Shown piece after piece: positions 1 to 7,960 of a stretch of 64,000 nucleotides of DNA (positions are counted from its first letter, which is position 1; every line of letters begins with the position of its first letter). The stretch is taken from NCBI RefSeq assembly GCF_014174215.1, contig NZ_JABEQL010000001.1:248001-312000 (forward strand). The letters are read 5' to 3'. The DNA is from Gluconacetobacter tumulicola. Lineage in GTDB: Bacteria > Pseudomonadota > Alphaproteobacteria > Acetobacterales > Acetobacteraceae. The position numbers and the translations under genes were made by a program. The notes under the pieces are model-generated. The model did no database searches and had not been told where the DNA came from. It was given only the letters and a program-made list of their open reading frames with translations.

Positions 1-2931
1 ACGCCCGGCCTGGTGCTGCAGAAGCTCTATTTCCAGCCCGGCGTGAATGTCGACCTGGCGGTGGCCCAGACCGTCTCGGCCACGAATTCGATCCGCGCCT
101 TCCTGCCGCCAGGCGTGCAGCCGCCGATCATCATGCAGTACAGCGCCTCGTCCGTGCCGGTGCTGCAACTCTCCCTGTCGTCCGACAGGCTGACCGAGAG
201 CGAGCTTTACGATTACGGCATCTATCGCGTGCGCCAGCAGCTGGCGCCCATCCCCGGCACCATGCTGCCGCCCCCCTATGGCGGCAAGATCCGACAGGTC
301 ATGGTGGATATCGACAGCACGAGGCTGGCAGGCCTGGGATTGACGCCGCTGGACGTGTCCAACGCCATCAACGTGCAGAACCTGACCCTGCCCGCCGGCA
401 CGACGAAGTTCGGCCCGACCCAATACGACCTGCGCATGAACGGCATGCCCGACATCGCGGCCCAGTTGAACCAGGTACCCCTGAAGCGCGACCCGAAGAC
501 CGGCGCCATCGTGCGGATCGCCGACGTGGCCCAGGTGCGCGACGGCACGGCGGTCCAGCAGAATGTCGTGCGGCGCGAAGGGCGGCGCTCGGTCCTGCTG
601 TCGATCATGAAGGCCGGCAATGCCTCGACGCTCGACGTAGTGAATGCCATCCGCGACCGGGTATTGCCGGTCACCCGCGCCGCCGCTCCGCCGGGCATGA
701 AGATCGACGAATTGTTCGACCAGTCCGTCTTCGTCAAGGCCGCCATTTCCGGCGTGGCGTCGGAAGCCGTCATCGCCGGCCTGCTGACGGCGGCAATGAT
801 CCTGGCCTTCCTGGCCAGCTGGCGCTCGACGCTCATCGTCGCGGCATCGATCCCGCTGGCCATCCTGTCCTCGATCGCCATCCTGTCGATGACGGGCCAG
901 ACGCTGAACCTGATGACATTGGGCGGCCTGGCGCTGGCGGTCGGCATCCTGGTCGATGACGCCACGGTCACGATCGAGAACATCCACCGCCTCCGCCACG
1001 ACGGCGCCGACCTGCGGCTTGCCGTGCTGGACGGCGCCGCCGGCATCGCACTGCCGACCCTGGTCTCCACGCTGGCGATTTCCTGCGTGTTCGTCTCTGT
1101 GGAATTCCTGACCGGCCCGTCGCGCTTCCTGTTCACGCCGATGGCGCTGGCCGTGGTCTATGCCATGCTGGCCTCCTACGCCATCAGCCGGACCCTGGTG
1201 CCGATCCTGGCCGCCCTGCTGCTGGGCGCCGAGGAAGAGCAGGCCCGGCGACGCCGAGACGCCGGGCTGCCGCCAGGCCCCATCGCCCGCTTCGGGCAGC
1301 GTTTCGACCATCATTTCGAACGGCTGCGCGACCGCTATGTCGCCCTGCTGGGCCGGCTGATCGCCAGTGCGTGGAAAGTGCCCGCGCTGGCTGGCGCGAT
1401 GCTGGTCGTCGCCGGACTCGTGGCCACCCAGGTCGGCCAGGATTTCTTTCCCGCCATCGATGCCGGCGAATTCCGCCTGCATGTCCGCGCCCCCGCCGGC
1501 ACAAGGATCGAAAGCACGGAGAAAATCTTCGACCGCGTCGAGGACACGATCCGGCAGGTCGTGCCGGACAGCGAGCGCGACCTGGTGCTGGACAATATCG
1601 GCATCCCGTTCCGCTACTCCATGCCGTTCGACGACGGCACCACGATCGGTCCCAATGACGGACAGATCATGGTGGCGCTCAAGGAACATCACCACCCCAC
1701 CGCCGATTATATCCGCACGCTGCGTACCGAACTGGCCCGGCGCTTCCCCGACTGCGTGTTCTATTTCCAGCCGGCGGACATCGTCACCCAGATCCTGAAT
1801 TTCGGCATTCCCGCCCAGGTCGATATCCGCATCGCCGGCTACGACCAGGCCAACAACCGCAAGGTGATGCGCGACATCCTGCGCGAGGCCGCGCAGATTC
1901 CGGGCCTGGTGGACGTGCATCTGCACCAGCAGATCGCGGCCCCCGAACTGCTGATCGCCATCGACCGGGTCCGCGCCCAGGATCTGGGCCTGACGCTGAA
2001 CGACGTCGCGCGCAACGTCATGGTGTCGATGGCTTCGTCCAATACCGTCACGCCCAATTTCTGGGTCGATCCCCTCACCGGCATCCAGTACCCGCTGGCG
2101 GTGCAGACGCCGCAATACCGCGTCAACGGGATGGGCGACCTGCTGGATACGGTCATCTCGCCGGCCAACGGCGCAACCGGCACGCCCTCATTGCTCAGCA
2201 ACGTGGCCACGATCAGGCGCGGCATGGCGCAGAACGTGATCTCCCACAGCAACATCCAGCCGGTCCTGGATATCGACGCCAGCGTCGAAGGGCGCGACCT
2301 GGGCGGCATCGCACGCGCCATCGACCGGATCGTCGCCCGCCACAGCGGCCAGCTATCGCCCGGCAACACCATCACGGTGCAGGGCCAGATCGACAGCATG
2401 CGCTCGGCCTTCACCCGGCTGGGTATCGGCCTGATGGTCGCCGCACTGGCCGTCTACCTGCTGATGGTCGTGAACTTCCAGTCCTTCATGGACCCGTTCG
2501 TGGTGGTGCTGGGCCTGCCGGGGGCAATGTGCGGCATCGTGTTCATGCTGTTCGTCACGGGCACGACCTTTTCCGTCCCGTCGCTGATGGGCGCGATCAT
2601 GAGCGTCGGCGTCGCCAGCGCCAATTCGATCCTGCTCGTCACCTTCGCCAAGGAACGCCGCGCCGACGGCCACTCGGCGGCCGAGGCCGCCATCGCCGCC
2701 GGGCAGGCGCGCCTGCGCCCGATCCTGATGACGTCGCTGGCCATGGTGATCGGCATGCTGCCGATGTCGCTGGGCCTGGGCGACGGCGGCGAACAGAACG
2801 CGCCGCTGGGCCGCGCCGTCATCGGCGGCCTGATGGTGGGAACCTGCGCCACATTGTTCGTGGTGCCCTGGCTCTACAGCCGCCTGCGGCGGCGCGAGAG
2901 CCGCCTTCTCGAGGATTATCGCGATGTCTGA
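1..2931 (+). CDS. RND efflux permease (AcrB/HAE1-like), 5' end outside window
   Basis: Inner-membrane proton/drug antiporter of the hydrophobe/amphiphile RND family. It takes substrates from the periplasm and hands them to an outer-membrane duct. The frame is open from base 1, so the real start lies upstream; about 975 residues are present where the family usually has about 1,040-1,060, so roughly 70-80 are missing. The signature of transmembrane helix 4 is clear: GILVDDATVTIEN, with the paired proton-relay aspartates at codons 319-320 counted from base 1. Two clusters of hydrophobic helices (about nt 750-1430 and 2410-2890) flank the second periplasmic domain, as in AcrB. The stop overlaps the adaptor start by 8 bp, indicating translational coupling. 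Substrate cannot be deduced. Confidence 0.93.
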   Translation, partial: TPGLVLQKLYFQPGVNVDLAVAQTVSATNSIRAFLPPGVQPPIIMQYSASSVPVLQLSLSSDRLTESELYDYGIYRVRQQLAPIPGTMLPPPYGGKIRQVMVDIDSTRLAGLGLTPLDVSNAINVQNLTLPAGTTKFGPTQYDLRMNGMPDIAAQLNQVPLKRDPKTGAIVRIADVAQVRDGTAVQQNVVRREGRRSVLLSIMKAGNASTLDVVNAIRDRVLPVTRAAAPPGMKIDELFDQSVFVKAAISGVASEAVIAGLLTAAMILAFLASWRSTLIVAASIPLAILSSIAILSMTGQTLNLMTLGGLALAVGILVDDATVTIENIHRLRHDGADLRLAVLDGAAGIALPTLVSTLAISCVFVSVEFLTGPSRFLFTPMALAVVYAMLASYAISRTLVPILAALLLGAEEEQARRRRDAGLPPGPIARFGQRFDHHFERLRDRYVALLGRLIASAWKVPALAGAMLVVAGLVATQVGQDFFPAIDAGEFRLHVRAPAGTRIESTEKIFDRVEDTIRQVVPDSERDLVLDNIGIPFRYSMPFDDGTTIGPNDGQIMVALKEHHHPTADYIRTLRTELARRFPDCVFYFQPADIVTQILNFGIPAQVDIRIAGYDQANNRKVMRDILREAAQIPGLVDVHLHQQIAAPELLIAIDRVRAQDLGLTLNDVARNVMVSMASSNTVTPNFWVDPLTGIQYPLAVQTPQYRVNGMGDLLDTVISPANGATGTPSLLSNVATIRRGMAQNVISHSNIQPVLDIDASVEGRDLGGIARAIDRIVARHSGQLSPGNTITVQGQIDSMRSAFTRLGIGLMVAALAVYLLMVVNFQSFMDPFVVVLGLPGAMCGIVFMLFVTGTTFSVPSLMGAIMSVGVASANSILLVTFAKERRADGHSAAEAAIAAGQARLRPILMTSLAMVIGMLPMSLGLGDGGEQNAPLGRAVIGGLMVGTCATLFVVPWLYSRLRRRESRLLEDYRDV

Positions 2932-4099
2932 CCTCCCTTCCCCGCCTGCTCCATCCTCGCGCGGCGGCCGCGCCACCGGCGCCGCGATCGGCCTGGGCCT
3001 GGTGGCCCTGCTGGGCTACGGCGCGGTAACGCATGTCGAACGCGCCCGCGCCGTCCGCGCCCTGGCCGATACCCGCCGCGACCAGGTGCCCGAAGTGCTC
3101 ACGACGGTCGTCCACGCGGACACGACACCGATCGCGCTGGACCTGCCGGGCGAAACCGCCCCGCTGGAGACGGCGGCAATCGGCGCAAGGGCGTCGGGCT
3201 ATATCGAAAAGCGGTTCGTCGATATCGGCACCCCGGTCAAGGCCGGGCAGGTCCTGGCGCTGATCCGCGCCCCGGAACTGGACCGGCAGGTCGCCCGCGC
3301 CCAGGCCGCCCTGGCCCAGGCCCAGGCCGACCTCGACCTGGCGCGCGTCACGGCGCGGCGGTCGGCGGGACTCGTCGGCGGCGGCGCCGTCAGCCGGCAG
3401 AATTTCGACGTCGACCGCATCACCCAGCAGGCAAGGCTGGCCGAACAGGACGCTGCCCGCGCCGCCCTGGCCGACATCGCCCAGCGCCAGGCCTATACGA
3501 CCATCACCGCGCCCTTCGACGGCGTCGTGACCGCCCGCACGGTCGAGGCCGGCGACCTGGTCAACGCCGACAACATCCAGGCGGCACCCTTGTTCGTGGT
3601 GGCGCGTACCGACCGGCTGCGCGTGCGGGTCCACGTGCCGCAGGACCAGGCCGCCGGACTCGCGGTGGGCACGCAGGCCACCCTCTCGCTGCCCGCGCGG
3701 CCGGACGTGCATGTCAGCGGCACCATCACCCGCACCGGCCACGCGCTGGAACGCGACAGCCGCATGCTGCCGGTGGAAATCGAACTGGATAATAAGGATG
3801 GCAGGCTGGCGGCCGGCCTCTACGCCACCATCCATTTCGACCTGCCACGCGCCGGCGGCAACACGCTCATCCCGGCGGAGGCCCTGAATTACGAAGCCGA
3901 CGGGCTGTCGGTCGAAACGGTCTCGCCCGACCACCGCGTCACGATCCATCCCGTCACGGTCGGGCGTGATTATGGCGACCGGATCGAAATCCTCGGCGGC
4001 CTGCCGGACGGCAGCCAGTTGATCGTCCACCCACCCTCCGCCCTGCATGACGGCAGCCCCGTCACGCCCCATCCCGATTCCCAGACGAAGGGAGCCTGA
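2924..4099 (+). CDS. RND periplasmic adaptor subunit (HlyD/AcrA family)
   Basis: Membrane-fusion protein of 391 residues linking the preceding permease to an outer-membrane channel. One N-terminal hydrophobic segment (about residues 18-38) would anchor it in the inner membrane. A biotinyl/lipoyl-like hairpin follows, with the typical sequence GYIEKRFVDIGTPVKAGQVLA. A coiled-coil stretch rich in Ala and Gln (about residues 125-185) comes next, then the second lipoyl half with ITAPFDGVVTARTVEAGDLV and beta-barrel regions. The ATG overlaps the permease stop by 8 bp and the next gene begins 2 bp after this stop, so the three genes form one operon. No regulator is adjacent. Confidence 0.93.
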   Translation: MSDLPSPPAPSSRGGRATGAAIGLGLVALLGYGAVTHVERARAVRALADTRRDQVPEVLTTVVHADTTPIALDLPGETAPLETAAIGARASGYIEKRFVDIGTPVKAGQVLALIRAPELDRQVARAQAALAQAQADLDLARVTARRSAGLVGGGAVSRQNFDVDRITQQARLAEQDAARAALADIAQRQAYTTITAPFDGVVTARTVEAGDLVNADNIQAAPLFVVARTDRLRVRVHVPQDQAAGLAVGTQATLSLPARPDVHVSGTITRTGHALERDSRMLPVEIELDNKDGRLAAGLYATIHFDLPRAGGNTLIPAEALNYEADGLSVETVSPDHRVTIHPVTVGRDYGDRIEILGGLPDGSQLIVHPPSALHDGSPVTPHPDSQTKGA

Positions 4100-4101
4100 C
4101 G

Positions 4102-5562
4102 GTGCGGCCCACCAGACCCCTCGCCTCACTCGCCGCCGGCCTCGCACTGCTGCTGTCCGGCTGCACCATGATCCCGGCCTGGCACCGCCCCGCCCCCGCC
4201 ATCGCCACGGCGTGGCCCGGCGGCAACGAGACCACCGCCACCCTGCCCGACTGGCAGCATTTCTACCGCGATCCGGTCATGCAACGCCTGATCGCCCTGG
4301 CGCTGGCGAACAACCAGGACCTGCGGATCGCCCAGCATCAGGTCGAGGCCGCCAGCGCGCAGTTCGACATCGAAAATGCCTCGCTGTTCCCCACCCTGAA
4401 CGGCGGCGCCATGGCGAACGTCCAGAAGGAATATGCCAGGATCTGGAGCCTGTCGCAGACGAACGGCCCGTTCTACATGCGCCAGTATGCCGTGGGCTTC
4501 GGCGTCTCGGCCTACGAGGTCGATTTGTGGGGCCGTATCCGCAGCGCCTCGCAGGCCGCGTTCGACCGCTACATGGCCGACGCGCTGAACCGCGAGAACA
4601 TGCAACTCAGCCTGATCGCCAGCGTGGCATCGGGCATGCTGACCTGGGTGGCGGACAACCAGGCGGTGCTGGTGACGCAACAGGTGCTGGACAGCCGCCA
4701 GCGCACCTACGACCTGGTCCGGCAGGCAAACCAGACCGGCACGGTCACGGCGCTGGACATGGCCCAGGCGGAATCCGCCCTGCACGATGCCGAAACCAGC
4801 CTGCAAATCTATACGCGCCAGCGCGCCCAGGCCCTGGACCAGTTGACGCTGCTGGTCGGCACGCCACTGGACGACGCCACCATGCGGGCATTGCATGGCA
4901 TCACGTCCCTTGATTCCGTCACCGGTTTTCCGGACGTCCCCGCCGGCCTGCCGTCGGACATGATCGCCCGCCGCCCGGATATCCTGTCGGCCGAAGACGT
5001 GCTGCGCGCGGCCAACGACGATATCGGCGCCGCCCGCGCCGAATTCTTCCCCAAGATCCAGATCACGGCGGCCAACGGCACCGCCAGCAACAACATCACC
5101 CGCCTGTTCCAGAGCGGCATGGGCGCCTGGAACGTCGCCCCCCAGATCACGGTGCCGCTCTTCGACGCCGGCCGCCTGACGGCCCAGCTTCGGGTGGCGA
5201 AAGCCCGCAGGAAGGAGGAAATCGCCCGCTACGAAAAGACGATCCAGACCGCCTTCCGCGAAGTCGCCGACGCCCTGGCCGGACGCGACACCTATCTTAA
5301 GCAGCTTCACGCGCAGGACGCCCTGATCGCGTCGAACGACCGGCAATACCATCTGGCGATCACACGCTTCCAGGCCGGCTACGACCCCTACCTGACCACC
5401 CTGGTCGCCCAGCGCGACCTGTACACGGCCCGTCTCGGCGGCATCACGACGCAACTCCAGACCTTGGCCAACAGCGTGACCCTCTACAAGGCGCTCGGCG
5501 GCGGATGGACCAGCACCGTTCCCCCACGCCCGACCGCCTCCCCCGGCGGCCATATCCTGTAG
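4102..5562 (+). CDS. Outer-membrane efflux lipoprotein (NodT/OprM family)
   Basis: TolC-like outer-membrane duct of 486 residues completing the tripartite RND pump. It starts with GTG two bases after the adaptor stop. The N-terminus has a lipoprotein signal peptide ending in the lipobox LLSGC (Cys at about residue 21), so the mature protein should be lipidated. Two homologous halves follow; family landmarks include the IASVASGMLTWVAD helix and the MIARRPDIL motif preceding the second half. Length is normal for the NodT family. The C-terminal ~25 residues are Pro-rich and probably unstructured. Confidence 0.92.
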   Translation: MRPTRPLASLAAGLALLLSGCTMIPAWHRPAPAIATAWPGGNETTATLPDWQHFYRDPVMQRLIALALANNQDLRIAQHQVEAASAQFDIENASLFPTLNGGAMANVQKEYARIWSLSQTNGPFYMRQYAVGFGVSAYEVDLWGRIRSASQAAFDRYMADALNRENMQLSLIASVASGMLTWVADNQAVLVTQQVLDSRQRTYDLVRQANQTGTVTALDMAQAESALHDAETSLQIYTRQRAQALDQLTLLVGTPLDDATMRALHGITSLDSVTGFPDVPAGLPSDMIARRPDILSAEDVLRAANDDIGAARAEFFPKIQITAANGTASNNITRLFQSGMGAWNVAPQITVPLFDAGRLTAQLRVAKARRKEEIARYEKTIQTAFREVADALAGRDTYLKQLHAQDALIASNDRQYHLAITRFQAGYDPYLTTLVAQRDLYTARLGGITTQLQTLANSVTLYKALGGGWTSTVPPRPTASPGGHIL

Positions 5563-5648
5563 AGGCCATTTACAAGCCCCCCGCCGGCCGGGGCGGAACA
5601 TGGGCTCCGAGGGCATGAAGGCAGAAACGGAGACGCGAACCATCGCGT

Positions 5649-6074
5649 CTATCCCCGATCCGCCGACATCCCGACGCGGGCGAACACCGCGCCGGCCTCC
5701 TCCCGCCCTTCGCGCGGGGCGGGCGGGCGTCCGGGTTGCGCAATGGCGGCCGGGCCGCGAGGCCCATCCAGCACGCCAAGCAGCATCCGTGCCCACCCCG
5801 CCTCTCCATCGTCCGAAAAACTGTAGAAAATGGCGCGCGATTCCCGCTCGGCCCGGATAATTCCCGCACGACGCAGCGCGCCCAGTTGCTGACTCAGGAC
5901 CGGCTGGCCGATGCCGGTTTCATCCTCCAGCACACTGACGGCGCGCGGGCCGTCCAGCAACCGCGACAGGATCAGCAGCCGCTGCGGCTGGGCGAACAGT
6001 TTCAGCCGATCGGCCACCCGCCGCGCCTCGTCCGGCGTCAGCCCGCCCATGCGGACCCACTCACGCGGCATCAT
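5649..6074 (-). CDS. ArsR-family regulator resembling BigR/SqrR but without cysteines
   Basis: Winged-helix repressor of 141 residues. The core RLLILSRLLDG, then GIGQPVLSQQLGALRRAGII and RAIFYSFSD, is the ArsR/SmtB fold in the BigR/SqrR flavour. BigR and SqrR sense persulfides with two conserved cysteines, one in helix alpha2 (RLLILC in the family) and one near the C-terminus. Here the first is Ser and the whole protein has no cysteine, so it cannot use the known disulfide/tetrasulfide switch. The start overlaps the 3' end of the peroxiredoxin gene by 14 bp, so the two are co-transcribed. The Pro/Arg-rich C-terminal ~35 residues look like an unstructured extension. Location next to persulfide genes supports the family assignment; the inducer is unknown. 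Confidence 0.85.
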   Translation of the reverse strand: MMPREWVRMGGLTPDEARRVADRLKLFAQPQRLLILSRLLDGPRAVSVLEDETGIGQPVLSQQLGALRRAGIIRAERESRAIFYSFSDDGEAGWARMLLGVLDGPRGPAAIAQPGRPPAPREGREEAGAVFARVGMSADRG

Positions 6075-6717
6075 CCGGCCGCATCCGCATAAACCAGGCC
6101 GGGCCGGCCGCCGCCGCGTCCTGCTGCGTCTGCACTGCGGGCAGCACGGTATCGTCTCCGGGCATCCACCCCTCGGGTGTCAGCACGTCGTCCGCCGTCA
6201 CCCTCTGCAACGCCGTCACCAGCCGCAGCAATTCCGCCACCGAGCGACCCACCGACATCGGATACCAGACGACGGCACGGATCACCCCCTCAGGGTCGAT
6301 CGCATGCACAGCCCGCACCGTGGCACTGCTCTCCGCCGTCTCGTCCAGCATGCCATAGGCCCGGGCGATCGCCATCGACGGGTCCTCGATGATCGGAAAA
6401 GGGATCGTCACCCCGAACTGGGCGCGAATGGCCTCGACCCACGCCAGATGCGCGGACAGGCTGTCCACCGACAGGCCCAGCAGGGCGCAGTTCATCGCCC
6501 GGAACCGGTCGGAAGCCGCCGCGAAGGCCAGGAACTCACTGGTGCAGACCGGCGTGAAATCCGCCGGGTGCGAAAACAGCAGCACCCACCGTCCACGCAG
6601 ATCGCTCAGGCGCAGACGGCCCTGCGTGGTCCGGGCACTGAAATCCGGCGCCACATCCCCAATCTTGGGTGCAACGCCCGGCAAACCGGCACGGGACGGA
6701 GAAACAGGATCGCTCAT
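6061..6717 (-). CDS. 1-Cys peroxiredoxin (Prx6/AhpC-TSA family)
   Basis: Thiol peroxidase that reduces peroxides, and possibly polysulfides in this setting. The conserved block SHPADFTPVCTSEF carries the peroxidatic Cys; the C-terminal half has the long Prx6-type extension ending near WMPGDD. There is no second conserved resolving cysteine, hence 1-Cys class. The frame stays open to an ATG at 6765 lying 20 bp from the operator palindrome; ATGs at 6729 and 6717 fit family length better. None has a good ribosome-binding site, so the start is uncertain. The downstream ArsR gene overlaps its end by 14 bp. It is divergent from the ETHE1-like gene across a shared control region, implying co-regulation. 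Confidence 0.87.
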   Translation of the reverse strand: MSDPVSPSRAGLPGVAPKIGDVAPDFSARTTQGRLRLSDLRGRWVLLFSHPADFTPVCTSEFLAFAAASDRFRAMNCALLGLSVDSLSAHLAWVEAIRAQFGVTIPFPIIEDPSMAIARAYGMLDETAESSATVRAVHAIDPEGVIRAVVWYPMSVGRSVAELLRLVTALQRVTADDVLTPEGWMPGDDTVLPAVQTQQDAAAAGPAWFMRMRPDDAA

Positions 6718-6745
6718 GACCCATTTCATAAGGCGCCCATCCGGC

Positions 6746-6774
6746 TTGACGCAAGACAGTTTCATTATTAAATA
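6746..6774 (+). promoter_or_regulatory. Candidate sigma-70 promoter for the persulfide operon
   Basis: TTGACG at 6746-6751 is a good -35 element; 17 bp later TAAATA (6769-6774) lies in an AT-rich tract and could serve as a weak -10. The predicted start of transcription falls at the edge of the palindrome at 6788-6810, so a protein bound there would block initiation. Inferred by eye only. Confidence 0.35.
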
Positions 6775-6787
6775 AACTACGAAGCAT

Positions 6788-6810
6788 TAATTAATGATTT
6801 TCATTAATTA
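6788..6810. promoter_or_regulatory. Perfect 10-bp inverted repeat, probable ArsR/BigR-type operator
   Basis: TAATTAATGA (6788-6797), three bases, then its exact reverse complement TCATTAATTA (6801-6810). It sits between the divergent peroxiredoxin and ETHE1-like genes, just before the strong ribosome-binding site AGGAGG (6813-6818) of the latter. ArsR-family repressors such as BigR bind AT-rich palindromes overlapping their promoters, and the only regulator here is the ArsR protein at 5649-6074. Binding by that protein is inferred. Confidence 0.65.
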
Positions 6811-6824
6811 TCAGGAGGACCCCG

Positions 6825-7751
6825 ATGTCCGACCCCGTGCTGGCGGCAGCCGCCGCGCAGATCCATGATGTTGAACAGGGACGCATCCCCGCGCCGGTGG
6901 TGCGCACCTTCTTCGACGAACAGACCTTCACCGCCAGCCACGTGGTGCATGATCCCGAGACCCGGGAGGCCGCAATCATCGACAGCGTGCTGGAGTACGA
7001 AGCCGCCTCGGGCCGGACCCGCCATAGCGAGGCCCAGCGGATCGTCGATTACGTCCGGGCCGAAGGCCTGCATGTACGCTGGCAGCTCGAAACCCACGCC
7101 CACGCCGACCATCTGTCCGCGGCACCCTGGCTCCAGCAGCAGCTCGGCGGCAGGCTGGGCATCGGTGCCGAAATCGTCCGCGTCCAGGACGTGTTCGGCA
7201 AGATCTTCAACGCCGGCACCGATTTCGCGCGCGACGGCTCGCAGTTCGACCATCTGTTCCATGACGGCGACCGCTTCACCGTGGGGCGGATCGAGGCCAT
7301 CGCCCTCCATGTTCCCGGCCATACACCGGCCGACATGGCCTTCATCATCGGCAATGCGGCCTTTATCGGCGACACGCTGTTCATGCCCGATTACGGAACC
7401 GCGCGGGCCGACTTCCCCGGCGGCGATGCCCGCCAGCTCTACCGCTCCATCCGGCGCCTGCTCTCCCTGCCGGACGAAACCCGCCTGTTCCTCTGCCACG
7501 ACTACAAGGCCCCCGGCCGCGACCATTTCGCGTGGCAGACCACCATCGGCGCCGAGCGCCAGACCAATGTCCACGTGCATGACGGCGTGACCGAGGACGC
7601 GTTCGCCGCCATGCGCACCGCGCGCGACGCCACCCTCTCGCTGCCCAACCTCATCATGCCGTCCGTACAGGTCAACATGCGCGGCGGCCGCCTGCCCGAA
7701 CCCGAATCCAACGGCACCCGATACATCAAAATCCCCATCGACACACTCTGA
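6825..7751 (+). CDS. ETHE1-like persulfide dioxygenase (MBL fold, Blh type)
   Basis: Metallo-beta-lactamase-fold non-heme iron enzyme of 308 residues. ETHE1-type members oxidise glutathione persulfide to sulfite in sulfide detoxification. The metal motif ETHAHADH (HxHxDH) is intact, followed by VPGHTPADMAF and GDTLFMPDYGTARADFPGG, both typical of the ETHE1/Blh group; the last metal His is in LFLCHDYK. The start is well set by AGGAGG seven bases upstream. It is the first gene of an operon with the DUF442-SQR fusion and TauE, repressed presumably through the palindrome just upstream. It is not an antibiotic beta-lactamase: context and the DYGTARADFPGG motif argue for persulfide chemistry. Confidence 0.9.
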   Translation: MSDPVLAAAAAQIHDVEQGRIPAPVVRTFFDEQTFTASHVVHDPETREAAIIDSVLEYEAASGRTRHSEAQRIVDYVRAEGLHVRWQLETHAHADHLSAAPWLQQQLGGRLGIGAEIVRVQDVFGKIFNAGTDFARDGSQFDHLFHDGDRFTVGRIEAIALHVPGHTPADMAFIIGNAAFIGDTLFMPDYGTARADFPGGDARQLYRSIRRLLSLPDETRLFLCHDYKAPGRDHFAWQTTIGAERQTNVHVHDGVTEDAFAAMRTARDATLSLPNLIMPSVQVNMRGGRLPEPESNGTRYIKIPIDTL

Positions 7752-7753
7752 GC

Positions 7754-7916
7754 GAGGCTGTTTCAAAAGCCCCGCTGGCGGCGGCCTGACGGCGGTTTCC
7801 TGCGCTTCGGTGCTCACGGCCCACAAGGCCGCTCCGCTCCGATGCTCAAAAACCACCGCCAGACGCGTGGCTGGCGCCACGCTTCCACTCACCATCGGAA
7901 CTTTTGAAACAGCCTC
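7754..7916. repeat. Inverted-repeat intergenic element, copy 1
   Basis: A 163-bp segment bounded by perfect 16-bp inverted ends: GAGGCTGTTTCAAAAG at 7754-7769 and its exact complement at 7901-7916. The interior carries CGGTGCTCACGGCC, a short spacer, then AAGGCCGCTCCGCTCCG and TGCTC (about 7808-7847). The same core recurs at about 23580-23618 in another element of this window. It begins two bases after the ETHE1-like stop and sits inside an operon, so the transcript would form a long hairpin. No coding capacity is evident; it looks like a non-autonomous palindromic or MITE-like repeat. Confidence 0.75.
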
Positions 7917-7960
7917 TCCGACCCACTACCCCTTCTTCCCCTTCCAGAGGTCCCCCACCG

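Noticed and set aside
6825-7751. Antibiotic-inactivating metallo-beta-lactamase
   Set aside because: The motifs and operon partners are of ETHE1/Blh persulfide dioxygenases.
7754-7916. Rho-independent terminator
   Set aside because: The arms are too far apart (131 bp between them), no T-run follows, and a related copy exists at another site; a repeat element fits better.
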